From Pseudomonas sp. Irchel 3A7 (GTDB taxonomy: Bacteria > Pseudomonadota > Gammaproteobacteria > Pseudomonadales > Pseudomonadaceae), in contig NZ_FYED01000005.1 of assembly GCF_900187565.1 (NCBI RefSeq), forward strand, positions 248,001 through 312,000: 64,000 nt of DNA, read 5' to 3'. Under the pieces are notes generated by a model. That model was not told where the DNA came from. It did not search any database and saw only the letters and a list, made by a program, of their open reading frames with translations. Below, piece by piece: positions 20,458 through 30,209 of the stretch; the first letter of the stretch is position 1; the number at the start of each line of letters is the position of its first letter. The translations under genes were made by a program, and so were the position numbers.

Positions 20458-21712
20458 GTTGGTCTCCTCGGGCGCCAAGGGGCAGGCGCAGCTCGGTGAG
20501 CGTGCCGCCTTCCTCATGACTATAGAGTTTCACTGAGCCACCGGCGCGTGTCACGCTGGCCTTGCTCAAAAACAGGCCCAGGCCGAAACCTTTGCCCTTG
20601 GTGGTAAAAAACGGCTTGCCGATCTGTTCGGCGATGGCCAGCGGTACACCGGCACCATGGTCGCGGATACTGATGGTCAAGTCCTCGGCATTCCAGTCCA
20701 GGGTCACTTGCAGTCCTTCGGGACAAGCATCCGCCGCGTTATTCAGCAAATTCAGCAGCGCCTGGGTCAGGTCCGGCGGCGGCGCCATGCGCGGCACCGT
20801 GCCCTGGCCAAGGCGCTGGAAACGATAACTGGCTTCCGGGCGCATCAGGTGCCAGCGGTTCAGCGCTTCATCGAGCCAATCGGTGACGTCCTGCATCTCC
20901 ACTGCCAAACGGCGATTGGCCTCCGCCGCCCGAACAAGCTGCTGCAACGTTTCCTTGCACAGTTTGACCTGATCCTGCAGTACGCTCAGGTCGTCCTGCA
21001 ACAGGGGATCGTGGTGATCCTGGCGCATTTCCTTGAGCAGTACGCTCATCGTTGCCAGCGGTGTACCCAGCTCATGGGCGGCGCCCGCTGCCTGGGTGGC
21101 CACGGCCAGCAATTGTTGATCGCGCAGCCCCTCTTCGCGGCGGATCGCCCGCAACTCCTCCTGACGGCGCAGCTCTTCGGCCATGCGTGCGGCGAAGAAG
21201 GTGATCACCGCAGCGGCGAGGGCGAAACTCAGCCACATTCCATACACCTGCAAGTTTTCCCGGGCGATCGGGAACGTTTGCAACGGATAGAACCGCGCCA
21301 GCAGCAGGGTATACATCGTCAGCGCGATGCCCGACAGGATCACCGAATAACGCCACGGCAACGTCACCGCGGCGATGGTCAACGGCACCAGGTAGTAGGA
21401 GACGAAGGGATTGGTCGAGCCGCCGGAGAAATACAGCAAGGCGCTGTGGATAAACAGATCGCAAGCCAATTGCACGGCATATTCAAGCTCGGTGACCGGC
21501 CACGAAGTGCGCAGGCGAATCGCCGTGAACGCGCACAGCAGCATCGAGCAACCGAGGGTCGCGGCCAGTTGGAACCAGGGCAGCGGCAGCAGTTCGAGCC
21601 AGTAGGCCAGGCCCACGGAACCCGCCTGGGCGGCCAGCACCAAGGTGCGGATGAAGGTCAGCCGCCAGAGGTTCTGGCGAGTGGCGGAAGTGATTTGAAC
21701 GGGGGCGAGCAT
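20450..21712 (-). CDS. roxS: Redox sensor histidine kinase RoxS (RegB/PrrB family)
   Basis: A 420-residue kinase with about six N-terminal membrane helices. The conserved periplasmic/membrane loop SGGSTNPFVSYY contains the GGxxNPF quinone-binding motif of RegB. The phospho-acceptor is in AAHELGTPLATMSVLL, and ATP-binding boxes are LLNNAADACPEG and GKGFGLGLFLSKA. The ATG at 21712 (MLAPVQITSATRQN) follows AGGAGAGC. Translation starts further upstream would run through a REP pair. It senses respiratory state and phosphorylates RoxR. Confidence 0.93.
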   Translation of the reverse strand: MLAPVQITSATRQNLWRLTFIRTLVLAAQAGSVGLAYWLELLPLPWFQLAATLGCSMLLCAFTAIRLRTSWPVTELEYAVQLACDLFIHSALLYFSGGSTNPFVSYYLVPLTIAAVTLPWRYSVILSGIALTMYTLLLARFYPLQTFPIARENLQVYGMWLSFALAAAVITFFAARMAEELRRQEELRAIRREEGLRDQQLLAVATQAAGAAHELGTPLATMSVLLKEMRQDHHDPLLQDDLSVLQDQVKLCKETLQQLVRAAEANRRLAVEMQDVTDWLDEALNRWHLMRPEASYRFQRLGQGTVPRMAPPPDLTQALLNLLNNAADACPEGLQVTLDWNAEDLTISIRDHGAGVPLAIAEQIGKPFFTTKGKGFGLGLFLSKASVTRAGGSVKLYSHEEGGTLTELRLPLGARGDQHE

Positions 21713-21829
21713 GAGCTCTCCTGATGAGCGCTCCAGGCGGATCGCAGGGAGTATAACCAAGCGTGGGGGCTGGCAGGCAAACGTGCGGCAAACGGCCACA
21801 GCCTCGCCAATGATCGATGGAATGCTTTT

Positions 21830-21960
21830 GTGGCGAGGGAGCTTGCTCCCGCTCGGCTGCGCAGCAGACGCAAACCGGTTGACGCGCTTTTCCTGATGAA
21901 TTGCGGTGGCAGGTTTTGGGACTGCTTTGCAGTCCAACGGGAGCAAGCTCCCTCGCCACA
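21830..21960. repeat. Inverted REP pair, GGGAGCTTGCTCCC variant
   Basis: Opposed units at 21830-21855 and 21938-21960, core GAGGGAGCTTGCTCCC. They fill the middle of the 377-base gap between roxS and the SIMPL gene (21713-22089). I see no gene there. Confidence 0.88.
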
Positions 21961-22089
21961 GAAAGCCCTGCACCACCAGTGATACATCTGTATAGAAGTT
22001 GTAACTGTGCGAACCGGATCATTAAAGCTAGAGTCTGATGGTTTCACGCAGGTCCGGACCATGCCCTGCGCACCACCTTAGGAGCTTTC

Positions 22090-22806
22090 ATGCACACATT
22101 CCGCCGCAGCGCCGCCCTCCTCGCCCTGAGTGTTGGCACCCTTGCCAGCCTCCCGGCCGTGGCTGCCGACGAACTTCATTACAACCAGATTTCCCTGCGC
22201 GCCGAAGTCAGCCAGGAAGTGGCTCGCGACCTGATGATCGTGACCCTCTACACCGAAGCACAAAACACCGACTCGGCCAAACTCGCCGCCGAGGTCAGCA
22301 CCACCATGAACAAGGCGCTGGCCCAGGCCAAGCAGGTCAAGGACATCACCCTGCGCCAGGGCAGCCGCAACAGCTACCCGATCTACGATGCCAAGGGCCA
22401 GAAAATCACCGGCTGGCGTGAACGCTCCGAGCTGCGCCTGGAGAGTACGGATTTCGCCGCGCTGTCGAAGCTGACCGGCGAACTGCTCACCGACCTGAAG
22501 ATGGGCGGCATGGACTTCGCGATCGCCACGCCAACCCGCAAGGCCAGTGAAGACACCCTGCTCAAGGAAGCCGTCACCGCCTTCAAGGCTCGCGCCCAAC
22601 TTGCCACCGATGCCCTGGGTGGCAAGGGCTACAAGATCGTCAACATGAACCTCAACAGCAGCGGCTTCCCGCAGCCGTACATGCGTGCACCGATGATGAT
22701 GAAGGCCGCCAGCATGGACGGCGCACCGGTGACCCCGGAAGTCGAAGCCGGCACCAGCCAGGTCACCATGACGGCCGATGGCGCGATTGAAGTGCTGATG
22801 CCTTGA
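22090..22806 (+). CDS. SIMPL-domain (DUF541) periplasmic protein
   Basis: A 238-residue protein. Residues 1-25 are a Sec signal ending ASLPAVAA, then a DUF541/SIMPL domain (LHYNQISLRAEVSQEVARDLMIVTLYTE at its start). Family members are envelope proteins, some of which bind lipids or respond to stress. The ATG follows TTAGGAGC. The SIMPL fold assignment is from overall pattern. The gene stands alone and ends at a strong terminator. Confidence 0.82.
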   Translation: MHTFRRSAALLALSVGTLASLPAVAADELHYNQISLRAEVSQEVARDLMIVTLYTEAQNTDSAKLAAEVSTTMNKALAQAKQVKDITLRQGSRNSYPIYDAKGQKITGWRERSELRLESTDFAALSKLTGELLTDLKMGGMDFAIATPTRKASEDTLLKEAVTAFKARAQLATDALGGKGYKIVNMNLNSSGFPQPYMRAPMMMKAASMDGAPVTPEVEAGTSQVTMTADGAIEVLMP

Positions 22807-22823
22807 GTCGATAACCCCTGAAC

Positions 22824-22860
22824 AAAAACGGCGATCACCCAAGTGATCGCCGTTTTTTTT
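22824..22860 (+). terminator. Rho-independent terminator after the SIMPL gene
   Basis: AAAACGGCGATCAC and GTGATCGCCGTTTT pair around a CCAA loop, followed by a run of eight T. Confidence 0.93.
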
Positions 22861-22879
22861 GCGCTACATTCCAGTAGGC

Positions 22880-22966
22880 ACAAAGCTTGCTCGCGATCGC
22901 CGTTACTCGGGCTTCGACTGGGAACCGCGTCACCGTTCATCGCGAGCAATCTTTGTTACAGGTGAA
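22880..22966. repeat. Degenerate REP pair
   Basis: Decayed units AGCTTGCTCGCGATCGCC (about 22882) and CATCGCGAGCAATCTTTG (about 22938) in opposite orientation. They sit in the 461-base leader between the SIMPL gene and dppA. Confidence 0.55.
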
Positions 22967-23233
22967 TAGTTGCACCTGGTGATACCCACGCTCACTGATC
23001 CAATCCAGTGCAACAATAACCACTCCCATTCAGCCCCACAGGCCGGGGTATAAATAGGTAACACCTCCGCCCCACCCCCGGGCAACCCAACGCTTGCACG
23101 CACCATAAACGTGCGTCAGATGCACTACAAAAATGCCGCGCAAACGGTCAAATGCGTCAAAATTTATACCAATGCGACATTAAGGTACGTTCGTGCCACC
23201 GTTTAAGGCTTGTAGCCGCTCTGGATCTTGCAT

Positions 23234-23250
23234 TGGGTATGGCCCCTGCA
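23234..23250 (+). promoter_or_regulatory. Possible sigma-54 promoter for the dpp cluster
   Basis: TGGGTATGGCCCCTGCA has the GG-N10-GC spacing of -24/-12 promoters, with several departures from consensus. It lies about 72 bases before the dppA start. The rest of the leader (22967-23320) is AT-richer than its surroundings and shows nothing else I can name. Confidence 0.35.
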
Positions 23251-23321
23251 TAAGTATCCGCAGGCACGACTCACGAGGTCGTCCTCAAAATTAAAAAATG
23301 ACAACAAATCATGAGGCCACC

Positions 23322-24947
23322 ATGCTTAAACACGCGGTCATTCCGTTTTTAGTCGGCGCCAGCTTGTTGGCTGCCGCACCGTTCGCTCAAGCTGCGACTA
23401 ACCTGGTGTTCTGCTCCGAAGGGAGCCCGGCCGGTTTCGATCCAGGTCAATACACCACCGGAACCGACTTCGACGCCTCTGCCGAAACCATGTTCAACCG
23501 CCTGACCCAGTTCGAGCGCGGCGGCACCGCCGTTATTCCTGGCCTGGCGACCAGCTGGGACATCTCCACCGACGGCCTGACTTACACCTTCCACCTGCGT
23601 GAAGGCGTCAAGTTCCACACCACTCCGTACTTCAAGCCGACGCGTAACTTCAACGCCGACGACGTGCTGTTCACCTTTAATCGCATGATTAACAAGGATG
23701 ACCCGTTCCGCAAAGCGTACCCGACCGAATTCCCGTACTTCACCGACATGGGGATGGACACCAACATCACCAAGATCGATAAAGTCGACGACAACACCGT
23801 CAAGTTCACCCTCAAAGACGTAGATGCCGCGTTCATTCAGAACATGGCCATGAGCTTCGCCTCGATCCAGTCCGCCGAGTACGCTGCCCAGCTGCTCAAG
23901 GAAGGCAAGGCCGCCGACATCAACCAGAAGCCCATCGGCACTGGTCCTTTCGTATTCAAGAGCTACCAGAAAGACTCCAACATCCGCTACACCGGGAACA
24001 AGGACTACTGGAAGCCTGACGACGTCAAGATCGACAACCTGATCTTCGCCATCACCACCGACCCGTCGGTTCGCATCCAGAAGCTGAAGAAGAACGAGTG
24101 CCAGGTCACCCTGTTCCCTCGTCCAGCCGATCTGAAAGCCCTGCGCGAAGACAAGACGTTGAAGCTGCCTGAGCAGGCCGGTTTCAACCTGGGCTACATC
24201 GCCTACAACGTGATGGACAAGGTCAAGGGCAGCAACGAGCCGAACCCGTTGTCCCAACTGAAAGTGCGTCAGGCACTGGACATGGCCGTCAACAAGCAAC
24301 AGATCATCGACTCCGTGTATCAGGGCGCCGGCCAACTGGCCGTCAACGCCATGCCACCGACCCAGTGGTCCTACGACACCACCATCAAGGATGCGCCGTA
24401 CAACCCTGAGAAAGCCAAAGAGCTGCTCAAGGAAGCTGGCGTGAAAGAAGGCACCGAAATCGTTCTCTGGGCGATGCCGGTTCAGCGTCCGTACAACCCG
24501 AACGCCAAGCTGATGGCAGAAATGCTGCAGTCCGACTGGGCCAAGGTCGGTCTGAAGGTCAAGATCCAGAGCTACGAGTGGGGCGAGTACATCAAGCGCT
24601 CCAAAGGTGGCGAAAACCAGGGGATGCTGATTGGCTGGAGCGGCGACAATGGTGATCCGGACAACTGGCTGAACGTGCTGTTCGGTTGCGACTCGCTGGA
24701 AGGCAACAACTTCTCCAAGTGGTGCGATCCGAAGTTTGACGGCATCGTCAAGGAAGCCAAGCGCACCACCGATCAGGCCAAGCGCACCGAACTGTACAAG
24801 CAGGCGCAACACGTCCTCAAAGATGCTGTGCCAATGACACCTATCGCTCACTCGACGGTGTTCCAACCCATGCGCGCCAATGTGCAGGACTTCAAGATCA
24901 GCCCGTTTGGCTTGAACTCCTTCTACGGCGTCAGCGTCAGCAAGTAA
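23322..24947 (+). CDS. Peptide ABC transporter substrate-binding protein (DppA-type, copy 1)
   Basis: A 541-residue periplasmic solute-binding protein, SBP family 5. A signal peptide (MLKHAVIPFLVGASLLAAAP, cleavage near FAQA) precedes the opening TNLVFCSEGSPAGFDPGQYT. The ATG at 23322 follows GAGGCC, whereas an ATG eight codons upstream lacks a ribosome site. The protein is about 80 percent alike by eye to copy 2. It should deliver di- or tripeptides to DppBCDF downstream. Confidence 0.93.
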   Translation: MLKHAVIPFLVGASLLAAAPFAQAATNLVFCSEGSPAGFDPGQYTTGTDFDASAETMFNRLTQFERGGTAVIPGLATSWDISTDGLTYTFHLREGVKFHTTPYFKPTRNFNADDVLFTFNRMINKDDPFRKAYPTEFPYFTDMGMDTNITKIDKVDDNTVKFTLKDVDAAFIQNMAMSFASIQSAEYAAQLLKEGKAADINQKPIGTGPFVFKSYQKDSNIRYTGNKDYWKPDDVKIDNLIFAITTDPSVRIQKLKKNECQVTLFPRPADLKALREDKTLKLPEQAGFNLGYIAYNVMDKVKGSNEPNPLSQLKVRQALDMAVNKQQIIDSVYQGAGQLAVNAMPPTQWSYDTTIKDAPYNPEKAKELLKEAGVKEGTEIVLWAMPVQRPYNPNAKLMAEMLQSDWAKVGLKVKIQSYEWGEYIKRSKGGENQGMLIGWSGDNGDPDNWLNVLFGCDSLEGNNFSKWCDPKFDGIVKEAKRTTDQAKRTELYKQAQHVLKDAVPMTPIAHSTVFQPMRANVQDFKISPFGLNSFYGVSVSK

Positions 24948-24953
24948 GGTTTG

Positions 24954-24988
24954 GCAACGGCGACGTTTTTGACGTCGCCGTTGCTTTA
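24954..24988 (+). terminator. Terminator after dppA copy 1
   Basis: A 13-bp perfect stem GCAACGGCGACGT / ACGTCGCCGTTGC with a TTTTG loop, followed by TTTATC. The short T-run makes it a partial rather than tight stop. Confidence 0.8.
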
Positions 24989-25102
24989 TCGACCGAGAAA
25001 GCAGGAAATCGCCTACATCCAGATCGTCTGCTGACTACAGCAGAGCGCTAGGACGCGTCGTCTTTTCCCACGAGTCTTTCGGACTTTACGCATTTACTGC
25101 CG

Positions 25103-25149
25103 GACCCACGGTTCATACCGTCGGGATCCGACCAGCTCACGCGTGGGTC
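25103..25149 (+). other. Structured leader between dppA copies 1 and 2
   Basis: GACCCACG (25103-25110) pairs with CGTGGGTC (25142-25149) and encloses two further small hairpins, CGG-TTCATA-CCG and TCGG-GAT-CCGA. This gives a three-way-junction shape 101 bases before the dppA2 start. Rest of the 303-base gap (24948-25250): a terminator and otherwise plain leader. Function unknown. Confidence 0.4.
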
Positions 25150-25250
25150 ATCGGTTTTGTGCTGACTTTCATGGCTTGAAACCAGTGAAGCCTTCACGCC
25201 TGCGCACGGGCGAAGGTTCACTGCCAAAACTTCGAACAAGAGGGAGCGTC

Positions 25251-26852
25251 ATGCGCCATACCTTGGTTTTATCCGCATTGCTGGGCACCGGCCTGTTGGC
25301 CGCCACGTCCATGAGCCAGGCCGCCAACAACAGCCTGGTGTTTTGCTCCGAAGGCAGTCCTGCCGGTTTCGATACCGCGCAGTACACGACCGCGACCGAC
25401 AACGATGCCGCCGAGCCGCTGTACAACCGACTGGCAGAGTTTGAAAAAGGCGCGACCAATGTCGTTCCAGGCCTGGCCACGAACTGGGATATTTCCGAGG
25501 ACGGCCTCAAGTACACCTTTCACCTGCGCCCTGGAGTGAAGTTTCATACCACCAAGTACTTCACACCGACCCGCGATTTCAACGCCGATGACGTGCTGTT
25601 CACGTTCAATCGCATGCTCGATCCGCAACAACCCTTCCGTAAGGCTTACCCGACCGAATTCCCGTATTTCAACGGCATGAGCCTGAACAAGAACATCGCC
25701 AAGGTTGAGAAGACCGGGCCGCTGACCGTGGTCATGACGCTCAACAGCGTGGATGCCGCGTTCATCCAGAACATCGCCATGAGTTTCGCCGCCATTCTCT
25801 CCGCCGAGTATGCCGACAAGCTGCTGGCCGAGGGCAAGCCGAGCGATATCAACCAGAAGCCGATCGGCACCGGGCCGTTCGTGTTCAAGAGTTACCAGAA
25901 AGATTCCAACATCCGTTACACCGGCAACAAGCACTACTGGGACCCGAGCCGCGTGAAGCTCGACAACCTGATTTTCGCCATCAACACCGACGCCTCGGTG
26001 CGAGTGCAGAAACTCAAGGCCGATGAGTGCCAGGTCACCCTGCACCCGCGCCCTGCCGACGTGACCGCGCTGAAGAACGACCCGGCACTGCAACTGATCG
26101 AAAAACCCGGTTTCAACCTCGGCTACATCGCCTACAACGTGCGTCACAAGCCTTTCGACCAGCTCGAAGTGCGTCAGGCGCTGGACATGGCGGTGAACAA
26201 GCAAGGCATTCTCAACGCCGTGTACCAGGGTGCCGGTCAACTGGCGGTCAACGCCATGCCGCCGACTCAATGGTCCTACGATGACACGATCAAGGACACC
26301 GCCTACAACCCGGAAAAAGCCAAGGAACTGCTCAAGGCCGCCGGCGTGAAGGAAGGCACCGAAATCACCCTGTGGGCCATGCCGGTGCAGCGCCCGTACA
26401 ACCCCAACGCCAAGTTGATGGCCGAAATGCTCCAGGCCGACTGGGCGAAGATCGGCCTCAAGGTCAAGATCGTCAGCTACGAATGGGGCGAGTACATCAA
26501 GCGCACCAAGAACGGCGAACATGACATCAGCCTGATTGGCTGGACCGGTGACAACGGTGACCCGGACAACTGGCTCGGCACGCTCTACAGCTGCGACGCC
26601 ATTGGCGGTAACAACTACTCCATGTGGTGCGATCCGGCTTACGACAAGCTGATCAAGCAGGCCAAGGTCGTGACCGATCGCGACCAGCGCACCGTGCTCT
26701 ACAAACAGGCGCAGCAGTACCTCAAGCAGCAGGTACCGATCACGCCGGTCGCCCACTCGACGGTCAACCAGCCGTTGAGCGCCAAAATCGAAGGGTTCAA
26801 GGTCAGCCCGTTCGGTCGCAACGTGTTCTCGGGTGTCAGCATCGATAAATAA
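25251..26852 (+). CDS. Peptide ABC transporter substrate-binding protein (DppA-type, copy 2)
   Basis: A 533-residue SBP family 5 protein with signal peptide MRHTLVLSALLGTGLLAATS and mature start near ANNSLVFCSEG. AGGGAG precedes the ATG at 25251, and in-frame codons back to 25143 lie in the leader. It is a close paralogue of copy 1 (shared blocks such as NQKPIGTGPFVFKSYQKDSN), pointing to tandem duplication with divergence in peptide specificity. Confidence 0.93.
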   Translation: MRHTLVLSALLGTGLLAATSMSQAANNSLVFCSEGSPAGFDTAQYTTATDNDAAEPLYNRLAEFEKGATNVVPGLATNWDISEDGLKYTFHLRPGVKFHTTKYFTPTRDFNADDVLFTFNRMLDPQQPFRKAYPTEFPYFNGMSLNKNIAKVEKTGPLTVVMTLNSVDAAFIQNIAMSFAAILSAEYADKLLAEGKPSDINQKPIGTGPFVFKSYQKDSNIRYTGNKHYWDPSRVKLDNLIFAINTDASVRVQKLKADECQVTLHPRPADVTALKNDPALQLIEKPGFNLGYIAYNVRHKPFDQLEVRQALDMAVNKQGILNAVYQGAGQLAVNAMPPTQWSYDDTIKDTAYNPEKAKELLKAAGVKEGTEITLWAMPVQRPYNPNAKLMAEMLQADWAKIGLKVKIVSYEWGEYIKRTKNGEHDISLIGWTGDNGDPDNWLGTLYSCDAIGGNNYSMWCDPAYDKLIKQAKVVTDRDQRTVLYKQAQQYLKQQVPITPVAHSTVNQPLSAKIEGFKVSPFGRNVFSGVSIDK

Positions 26853-27026
26853 AACCGTGTAGCCAAAACGCTGGGGGCGCATTGCGCCCTCATGCAAGCG
26901 TATTGCCGTAATTCGCCAATCCGGTGCCAGGCAAACGTTTGCAATGCGTGAAATGAGTTCCAAAGCAAATAGCCGGATCACCAAAAAAAGAACGGCATTA
27001 ATAATAGAAAGTAAGGAGCTTCACCC

Positions 27027-28460
27027 ATGAAACTGAGCAGCACCGCGATACTGGCCCTGGCCATCAGCAGCGTAACCGCCACCGCTTACGCTGAAACCCA
27101 GAGCCAGGCGTTCACCCCGGTTACCGTGAAAGAAAAAAGTGCTCAAAGTGAAGCCACTGGCTTCGTCGAAGGCCAGTCGATCAGCGGCACTACCCGTAAC
27201 TGGTATGCAAACGAGCAACTCAAGCGTGGTGCCAAGTTCAAATACAACGATCACGGCACACTGGCCGATACCGATCGCCGCATCAACTGGGTCCAGGGCA
27301 CTATCCTCAAGTACAACTCGGGCTTCACCGAAGGCCCTGTCGGGTTCAGCACTGAAGTCGCCGCCTACAACGCCATTGCGCTGGATCGTGACCGCGAGGA
27401 CCTGGCTGCCGGCAATGGTGGCGCCCCCAAGACTGGCCCTTTTTCAGGTAACAACCGCACCCTGACCGAAAAAGGCGGGGATGCCGTAGGGCAGTGGAGC
27501 AAACTGGGCCTGGCCAACGTCAAGGCGCGCTTCTCCAACACCACCCTGACGGCCGGTCGCCAGAGCTACAGCAGCCCGCAAGTCGACACCATCGGCAACC
27601 GTGCACTGCCTTCGAGCTTCCAGGGTGTGAGCCTGAACGTCGCCGAACTGGAAAACCTGACCTTCGATTTCGCGACCTTTGACCGCGTTTCCCCGCGTAT
27701 GGAACAAAGCCAACAGAAATTCCGTACCGAATACGCCAACGGCCGGGAAGAATCCGATCACATCTACACCGGCGGCATCACTTACACCCCATTCTCCAGC
27801 CTGACCACCAGCCTCTGGGCGACCCAGGCCGAAGACATCTGGAACCAGTACTACTTCGGTGCCACCCATGTGCTGGGCGACAGCCAGGTGCTGAGCCTGA
27901 CCACCGGCCTGAACTACTACAAAACCCAGGAAGAAGGTAAGGCGCTGATCGGCGACATCGATAACGACACCTACTCCCTGTCGTTCGGCCTGACTCACCA
28001 GGCCCACAGCCTGACCTTCTCGTACCAGGAAGTGAACGGTAACGAGTACTTCGACTACCTGCACGAAACCAACGGTATCTACCTGGCCAACTCCCTGCTG
28101 TCGGACTTCAACGGCCCGAACGAGAAATCCTTCCAGGTCGCCTACGGTCTGAACATGGCCGAATACGGCGTGCCAGGCCTGAAGTTCAACATCTACCAGG
28201 CGCGTGGCTGGGGTATCGACGGTACCCACTACACCGGCAACAAAGGTGTGTCCGGCAAAGGCTACGACGGCGTTCAGGAACAGGACGGCGAACACCACTA
28301 CGAATATGGTATCGGTGCTACCTACGCCGTTCAGAGCGGCCCTTTGAAGGCCACCACTGTTCGCGCGACCTACACCGCTCACCGCGCCAGCGAATTCCAG
28401 TCTGATGGCAGCATCAACGAATTCCGTCTGGTAACCACCATCCCGTTCAACATTCTGTAA
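27027..28460 (+). CDS. opdP: OprD-family outer-membrane porin (OpdP-like)
   Basis: A 477-residue outer-membrane beta-barrel with signal peptide MKLSSTAILALAISSVTATA and cleavage near AYA. The body has alternating amphipathic strands and the OprD-type features GFVEGQSISGTTRNWYA and SLNVAELENLTFDFATF, ending in a terminal strand (RLVTTIPFNIL). In P. aeruginosa OpdP lies in the dpp cluster and admits glycine-glutamate-type dipeptides. The same placement here, between binding-protein genes, supports a peptide-uptake role. AAGGAGCT precedes the ATG. Confidence 0.88.
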   Translation: MKLSSTAILALAISSVTATAYAETQSQAFTPVTVKEKSAQSEATGFVEGQSISGTTRNWYANEQLKRGAKFKYNDHGTLADTDRRINWVQGTILKYNSGFTEGPVGFSTEVAAYNAIALDRDREDLAAGNGGAPKTGPFSGNNRTLTEKGGDAVGQWSKLGLANVKARFSNTTLTAGRQSYSSPQVDTIGNRALPSSFQGVSLNVAELENLTFDFATFDRVSPRMEQSQQKFRTEYANGREESDHIYTGGITYTPFSSLTTSLWATQAEDIWNQYYFGATHVLGDSQVLSLTTGLNYYKTQEEGKALIGDIDNDTYSLSFGLTHQAHSLTFSYQEVNGNEYFDYLHETNGIYLANSLLSDFNGPNEKSFQVAYGLNMAEYGVPGLKFNIYQARGWGIDGTHYTGNKGVSGKGYDGVQEQDGEHHYEYGIGATYAVQSGPLKATTVRATYTAHRASEFQSDGSINEFRLVTTIPFNIL

Positions 28461-28467
28461 ATACACC

Positions 28468-28508
28468 GGCCGCACGGCAGATTCAGTGACGAATCGGCCG
28501 TGCGGTTT
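28468..28508 (+). terminator. Terminator after the OprD-family porin
   Basis: CCGCACGGC and GCCGTGCGG form a 9-bp stem around a long loop, followed by TTTTT. Confidence 0.75.
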
Positions 28509-28540
28509 TTGTCCATTCAACCGATTGCAGAGGGTTCTTG

Positions 28541-30136
28541 ATGAAAATGCTTCCCCTACGTGCGGCCATCGCAGCCGCGTTGTTGAGTGTCGCGGTTGGC
28601 GTATCGGCCAAACCCCTGGTGGTCTGCACCGAAGCCAGTCCGGAAGGCTTCGACATGGTCCAGTACACAACTGCAGTCACCGCTGATGCGGTGGCCGAAA
28701 CCATCTTCAATCGACTGGCGGACTTCAAGCCCGGTACCACGGATGTGATTCCGGCCCTGGCCGAGTCCTGGGACATCAGCGAGGACGGCCTGACCTACAC
28801 GTTCCTCCTGCGCAAAGGCGTCAAGTTCCACACCACCGAATACTTCAAGCCGACCCGCGACATGAACGCCGACGACGTGGTCTGGAGCTTCCAGCGCCAG
28901 CTGGACCCGAACCATCCATGGCACAAACTGTCGAGCGTGGGCTTCCCGTACTTTGAAAGCATGGGCTTCAAGGAACTGCTCAAAAGCGTCGAAAAAGTCG
29001 ACGACAACACGGTCAAATTCACCCTGACCCGCCGCGAAGCGCCGTTCCTGGCCGACATTGCCATGGCCTTCTCCTCGATCTACTCAGCCGAGTACGCCGA
29101 TCAGCTGCTCAAGGCCAACAAGACCGGCGACCTGAACAGCAAGCCGGTCGGCACCGGTCCGTTCGTCTTCCAGCGCTACAACAAGGATGCCCAGGTTCGC
29201 TTCAAGGCCAACCCGGACTACTTCCGTGGCAAGGCACCGGCCGACTCGTTGATCCTGGCCATCGCCACCGACAACAACGTGCGCCTGCAGAAGCTGAAAG
29301 CCAACGAATGCCAGATCGCGCTGTACCCGAAACCGGATGACATTCCGAGCATCAAGAAAGACTCGAACCTGAAGGTCGACGAGCTGAACGCGATGACCGT
29401 CTCGTACATCGCCATGAACACCCAGCACAAGTACATGAGCGACGTGCGGGTGCGCAAAGCCATCGACATTGCCTTCGACAAGGAAGCCTACGTCAACGCG
29501 CTGTTCGGCAAGGGCAACGCGACCGTGGGCGTCAACCCGTTCCCGGACACCCTGCTGGGCTACAACCACCAGCTGAAGAACCCGGCCCGCGACCTGGACA
29601 AGGCCCGTGCCCTGCTCAAGGAAGCCGGCGTACCGGAAGGCACCACCTTCACCCTGTTCACCCGTAACGGTGGCGGCCCGACCAACCCCAACCCGATGCT
29701 CGGCGCGCAGATGATGCAGGCCGACCTGGCCAAGGTCGGCATCAAGATCGACATCCGCGTGATGGAATGGGGCGAAATGCTCAAGCGCGCGAAAAACGGC
29801 GAGCACGATATGGTTTCCGCCGGATGGGCGGGCGATAACGGCGACCCGGATAACTTCCTGACGCCTATGCTCAGTTGCGAAGCGGCCAAGAACGGCGAAA
29901 ACTACGCACGCTGGTGCAATGAAAAGTTCCAGGCCCTGATCGACCAGGCCCGCGAAAAAACCGACCCGGCCGAACGTGCAGCACTGTACGAACAGGCTCA
30001 GGTTATCTTTAACCAGGACCAGCCATGGATCAGCATGGCGCACACTAGAATGTTCACCGCAATGCGCAACAACGTAGAGGGCTACCAAATCAGCCCGCTC
30101 ACCACAAATAACTTCGCCACCACCCAGGTGAAGTAG
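28541..30136 (+). CDS. Peptide ABC transporter substrate-binding protein (DppA-type, copy 3)
   Basis: A 531-residue SBP family 5 protein, signal MKMLPLRAAIAAALLSVAVG then SAKPLVVCTEASPEGFD. It is more divergent from copies 1 and 2 than they are from each other (for example FQRYNKDAQVRFKANPDYF in place of FKSYQKDSNIRYTGN). The ATG at 28541 follows GAGGG. It is the binding protein closest to dppB and may be the primary DppA. Confidence 0.92.
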   Translation: MKMLPLRAAIAAALLSVAVGVSAKPLVVCTEASPEGFDMVQYTTAVTADAVAETIFNRLADFKPGTTDVIPALAESWDISEDGLTYTFLLRKGVKFHTTEYFKPTRDMNADDVVWSFQRQLDPNHPWHKLSSVGFPYFESMGFKELLKSVEKVDDNTVKFTLTRREAPFLADIAMAFSSIYSAEYADQLLKANKTGDLNSKPVGTGPFVFQRYNKDAQVRFKANPDYFRGKAPADSLILAIATDNNVRLQKLKANECQIALYPKPDDIPSIKKDSNLKVDELNAMTVSYIAMNTQHKYMSDVRVRKAIDIAFDKEAYVNALFGKGNATVGVNPFPDTLLGYNHQLKNPARDLDKARALLKEAGVPEGTTFTLFTRNGGGPTNPNPMLGAQMMQADLAKVGIKIDIRVMEWGEMLKRAKNGEHDMVSAGWAGDNGDPDNFLTPMLSCEAAKNGENYARWCNEKFQALIDQAREKTDPAERAALYEQAQVIFNQDQPWISMAHTRMFTAMRNNVEGYQISPLTTNNFATTQVK

Positions 30137-30209
30137 ATAAGAAACTCCCGGCATTCCTGACCCCAGGCATGCCGGGCACGCCTAACCGGCTGATGAGGTA
30201 CACCACACG

